This document shows positions 5,100 through 8,185 of a stretch of DNA of 8,185 nucleotides, piece after piece. Each line of letters opens with the position of its first letter. The first letter of the stretch is position 1. The translations under genes were made by a program, and so were the position numbers. Source of the DNA: Verrucomicrobia bacterium UBA2460 (GTDB taxonomy: Bacteria > Verrucomicrobiota > Verrucomicrobiia > Methylacidiphilales > Verrucolacustridaceae); assembly GCA_002342345.1 (NCBI GenBank), contig DDPU01000032.1, forward strand, positions 2,589-10,773. Reading direction: 5' to 3'. The notes under the pieces were generated by a model. That model was not told the DNA's origin. It searched no databases and was given only the letters and a program-made list of their open reading frames with translations.

Positions 5100-8000
5100 A
5101 TGTCGGAAAATAATCCGATCCCGTCCGTGCTGTCCAAGGAGATGCTCTTGGAGATCGGTGGATGGCGCGCCATGCAGGAAGGACGCTCCCTTTGGGAGGC
5201 GGGAAAGGTGATGTCCGTGGACTGGGTCGACCCGGTGCTGGGCGGCGTGGTGCAGGCGGGGACGGGCACGGTGAACGCCCGGCTGAAGCTGGGGAAACGC
5301 CTGGCGGACGTGGAGAATCTCTGCAGCTGCCGCCAGGCGAGGGAGTACGGAACGGTCTGCCCGCACGTCATCGCCCTGAGCCTCAAGTATCTTGAGCGGA
5401 ACGGAAAAGCCGCCACCGCTCCCGCTCCCCGCGCGAACGGGCACATTGCCGGCCCGGTGGCGGCGGCGGCCCGGGCGTTGGCGCCGAGATTCCCGAGGGT
5501 CCTGGGACAACTGGCGGGAAAGGGATCCAAGCCCCTGGCCCTGGAAGTTCACCTGCCGCTGGATCTGGGCAAGGCGTGGCGGGCGGGAAAAATTCCCCTG
5601 ACAGTGGAGGCTTCCGTCGACGGGGGACCGACCAAAAGCCTCGATGCGGTCCCCATCGACAAGGTCGAGCCCTACGTCGTTGATGAATCCGATGCGGCTC
5701 TTCTCTCGATGCTGGAGAAGATGGAGGGGGCCTCGGTCCATGGGGAAGCGGAGCTTCAGGCGGCGGCGCGGGACCTGTTTTTTCCCGTGCTGCTCGGGCA
5801 CCCGCGCGTTTTTATGGGTCGCCGGAAGCATCTCCGGGTGAGCCGGGCGGCCGAGGGAACCCGCCTTCGCGCGGATTTGGATGACGCGGGGGTCCTCCAT
5901 CTGGAAATCGTCCCCGCCCCGGACGGGCCGGAGGGAAGCGAGATTCTGGAAGCCTCCCCGGGACGCTGGTTGCTGGCGGGGGATCATCTGGAGCTGCTGG
6001 ACAGTCTTCCGCAGGCCTACGAGGGGCTCCGCAAGGGGCCGCGGTCGGTGGCGCGCGAGGGGCTGGCCAACTTCCTGCAGCGCGAATTGCCGGTGCTGGA
6101 GCGTCATGTGCTTCTTGAGGCCGGCGACAGGCTCCGCCAGCTGCAGTTTGAGACCATGCTGCCCAGGTTCCGGGTCGAACTGGACGGCCTTCTTTCGGGG
6201 ATCAGCTGCCAATTGGAAGCCATCTACGGGGAGGAGAAGCACATCCTCACGGGGATGCCGGGACAAAACGAAGGGATGGATTCCTGGGTGCCGGACGTTT
6301 CCGATCCCCGGCGATACCGCGTGCGCGGCCGCGAGGCCGAGCGCGTCGCCCAGCGGGAACTGCTCGCGGCAGGTTTCCTGCCCGGCCAAAGGGCGGCCGA
6401 GCGGTACACTTTGGCCGGCGAGGGCAAGGTGGGCGCCTTTTTGGCGAACGTTCTTCCCCGTTGGAGAAAAAAATGGGAGGTGAAGCTGACTCCCCGGATG
6501 GAGTCGCTGCTGGGCCGCTGCGACTACATTGCCCCGGAGATCACCCTGCGCGACACCGGGGGATCCTGGCTGACGGTGGAGGTTGATTTCAAGGCGGGCA
6601 GCGGCAGCGAATCCCTCAGCCAGGCCGAGGTGCAACGGTTGCTGCAGACGGGGCTGAGCCATCACCGGCTTGCCGGGGGAAGGATCGCCCTGGTGCCCAC
6701 GGACGAGGTGGCGGAATTCGGTGAGGTGTTGCGGGACTGCCAGGTCCGGCAGGACGGCAACCGGTACCGGCTGGAGAAGCGGTACCGGGGTTATTTTGGC
6801 GAGGCGCTCAAGGGAACCGGCTGGGCCCTCAACGGTCGTTCCAACTGGAAACCGCCGGAGGAGCTGGTGCACTTCGAGGAGGCCAAGCTTCCCGCGCGCC
6901 TGGAAAAAATCGCCCGGCCCTACCAGAGGGAGGGAATCGGCTGGCTCCAATACCTTGCCCGCAACCATTTTGGCGGCGTGCTGGCGGACGAGATGGGTCT
7001 CGGAAAAACCCTGCAAACCCTGGCTTTTCTGGAACTGCGCCGGGCGGAGACGAAGTCCAAGCTGCCCTGCCTGGTGCTGTGCCCGACCAGCCTGGTGATG
7101 AACTGGATGGATGAGGGCAAAAAGTTCGCCCCGGGGCTGAAAATGCTGGCGCTGTATGGGGCCGGCCGGAAGGGCCTCTTTGCCAGGATTCCCGAGCACG
7201 ATCTGATCGTCACCAGCTATGCCCTTCTGCGGCGGGATATCGCGGAGTACGAGAAGCTGGAGTTCGACACCATCGTCCTGGACGAGGCCCAGAGCATCAA
7301 AAACCGGGCCAGCCAGACGGCGGTTTCCGTGAAAAAACTGGTCGGGGAGCACCGGATGGTGCTGACCGGAACTCCGCTGGAAAACTCGCTTTTGGATCTC
7401 TGGTCCATCTTCGACTTTCTCATGCCGGGCTACCTCGGCACGGCGACGGATTTCCGCGACCGCTACGAGATTCCGGTGGCGAAACTTGGCGACGAGCGCG
7501 CCCAAAACCGGCTGCGGCAACGGGTGCGGCCCTTCCTCCTGCGCCGGACGAAGTCCGAAGTGGCCAAGGATCTTCCCGCCAAGATCGAGCAGGTGGCGTG
7601 GTGCGAGATGACCGACGAGCAAAAGGGCGTCTACCGGCAGATTTTGGAGGAGGGGCGCAAACAGGTCAGCGAGCTGTCCGGCAAGGAGTCCGGCGGGCGC
7701 GACCGGATCGCGGTGCTGACGGTGCTGATGCGCCTGCGGCAGGCCTGTTGCCATCTCGGCCTGCTGCCCCAAAACGGAAAAACCTGGACGGAGCCCTCCG
7801 GGAAGATGGAGTACTTCCTCGACCGCCTGGAGGAGGCGATCTCCGGCGGGCACCGGATGCTGGTATTCAGCCAGTTTGTTTCCCTTCTCAAGCTGGTCCA
7901 GACGGAGCTCAACCGGCGGAAGATCCAGCACTGTTATCTCGACGGAGGCACGGTGGACCGGGCGGGGGAGGTGGACCGGTTCCAGCGCAACCAGGACATC

Positions 8001-8185
8001 CCGGTGTTCCTGATCAGCCTCAAGGCGGGCGGAACCGGCCTGAACCTCACCGGGGCGGACACCGTCATCCATTTCGACCCGTGGTGGAATCCGGCGGTGG
8101 AGGAGCAGGCGACGGCCCGGGCCCACCGCATCGGCCAGAACAAGATCGTCAGCTCCTACAAGCTGATTGCCCGGGACACCGTGGA
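5100..8185 (+). CDS. SWIM zinc-finger SNF2-family DNA helicase/translocase, 3' end cut off
   Basis: At least 1028 residues are visible and the stop is beyond the right edge; probably only some tens of residues are missing. An N-terminal SWIM zinc finger is formed by C75, C77, C87 and H89 (CxC, nine residues, CxH). It is followed by an Ala/Pro-rich linker (about 102-134) and a long region (about 135-600) like those of bacterial SNF2-associated proteins. The ATPase core has RPYQREGIGWL (606-616), Walker A DEMGLGKT (630-637, K636), DEAQ (728-731), LTGTPLEN (755-762), motif V GGTGLNL (977-983), DPWWNP (993-998) and motif VI QATARAHRIGQ (1003-1013, R1007 and R1010). All catalytic motifs look intact. 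Such proteins move along duplex DNA with ATP to remodel DNA-protein complexes; the SWIM finger is thought to bind DNA or protein. It lies in the same phase as the upstream polymerase and is probably co-transcribed with it. The exact cellular role is unknown. Confidence 0.93.
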   Translation, partial: MSENNPIPSVLSKEMLLEIGGWRAMQEGRSLWEAGKVMSVDWVDPVLGGVVQAGTGTVNARLKLGKRLADVENLCSCRQAREYGTVCPHVIALSLKYLERNGKAATAPAPRANGHIAGPVAAAARALAPRFPRVLGQLAGKGSKPLALEVHLPLDLGKAWRAGKIPLTVEASVDGGPTKSLDAVPIDKVEPYVVDESDAALLSMLEKMEGASVHGEAELQAAARDLFFPVLLGHPRVFMGRRKHLRVSRAAEGTRLRADLDDAGVLHLEIVPAPDGPEGSEILEASPGRWLLAGDHLELLDSLPQAYEGLRKGPRSVAREGLANFLQRELPVLERHVLLEAGDRLRQLQFETMLPRFRVELDGLLSGISCQLEAIYGEEKHILTGMPGQNEGMDSWVPDVSDPRRYRVRGREAERVAQRELLAAGFLPGQRAAERYTLAGEGKVGAFLANVLPRWRKKWEVKLTPRMESLLGRCDYIAPEITLRDTGGSWLTVEVDFKAGSGSESLSQAEVQRLLQTGLSHHRLAGGRIALVPTDEVAEFGEVLRDCQVRQDGNRYRLEKRYRGYFGEALKGTGWALNGRSNWKPPEELVHFEEAKLPARLEKIARPYQREGIGWLQYLARNHFGGVLADEMGLGKTLQTLAFLELRRAETKSKLPCLVLCPTSLVMNWMDEGKKFAPGLKMLALYGAGRKGLFARIPEHDLIVTSYALLRRDIAEYEKLEFDTIVLDEAQSIKNRASQTAVSVKKLVGEHRMVLTGTPLENSLLDLWSIFDFLMPGYLGTATDFRDRYEIPVAKLGDERAQNRLRQRVRPFLLRRTKSEVAKDLPAKIEQVAWCEMTDEQKGVYRQILEEGRKQVSELSGKESGGRDRIAVLTVLMRLRQACCHLGLLPQNGKTWTEPSGKMEYFLDRLEEAISGGHRMLVFSQFVSLLKLVQTELNRRKIQHCYLDGGTVDRAGEVDRFQRNQDIPVFLISLKAGGTGLNLTGADTVIHFDPWWNPAVEEQATARAHRIGQNKIVSSYKLIARDTV

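Noticed and set aside
4737..8126. Very long minus-strand open frame (1129 codons) opposite the SNF2 and polymerase genes
   Set aside because: It is codon-aligned with the SNF2 frame, so it stays open simply because Leu TTA/CTA and Ser TCA codons are avoided in this GC-rich gene. Its translation shows no recognisable motif while the sense strand has all SNF2 motifs.

Overview
This is an accessory-free, GC-rich bacterial segment with two divergent gene blocks that fill nearly every base. Rough inspection suggests mid-60s percent GC, and codons TTA, CTA and TCA are almost absent. The DXP-dependent vitamin B6 enzyme PdxJ, a lipid-carrier sugar transferase and the weak or missing Shine-Dalgarno sites point to a Gram-negative-type bacterium. 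A Verrucomicrobiota/PVC-like host is a guess from the look of the SWIM-SNF2 and short polymerase proteins, not a demonstrated assignment.

Left block, minus strand, read from about 3.65 kb down to base 1: pdxJ, acpS, nnr, then a polyprenyl glycosylphosphotransferase that runs off the left edge. All three junctions are four-base ATGA overlaps, so the genes form one tightly packed and probably translationally coupled operon. The first three make or repair cofactors: pyridoxine phosphate, the phosphopantetheine arm of acyl carrier protein, and hydrated NAD(P)H. The fourth is a membrane enzyme that starts surface-polysaccharide repeat units, so it is a functional outlier.

Centre: an 84-base divergent intergenic region (3648-3731) holds a nested inverted repeat. 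It must contain whatever drives both blocks unless transcription enters from further away.

Right block, plus strand: a 435-residue family A DNA polymerase with a complete polymerase active site but no 5' nuclease and no 3'-5' exonuclease domain. It is followed 60 bases later by a SWIM zinc-finger SNF2-family helicase/translocase that runs off the right edge. A strong hairpin lies between them. The two reading frames are in the same phase and are separated by a single TGA. The pair looks like a small DNA-transaction module (repair, or chromatin/nucleoid-associated synthesis), and it is the least conventional part of the window.

No tRNA, rRNA, CRISPR array, insertion sequence or attachment site was seen. 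The many long antisense open frames are codon-aligned shadows caused by GC-rich codon use.
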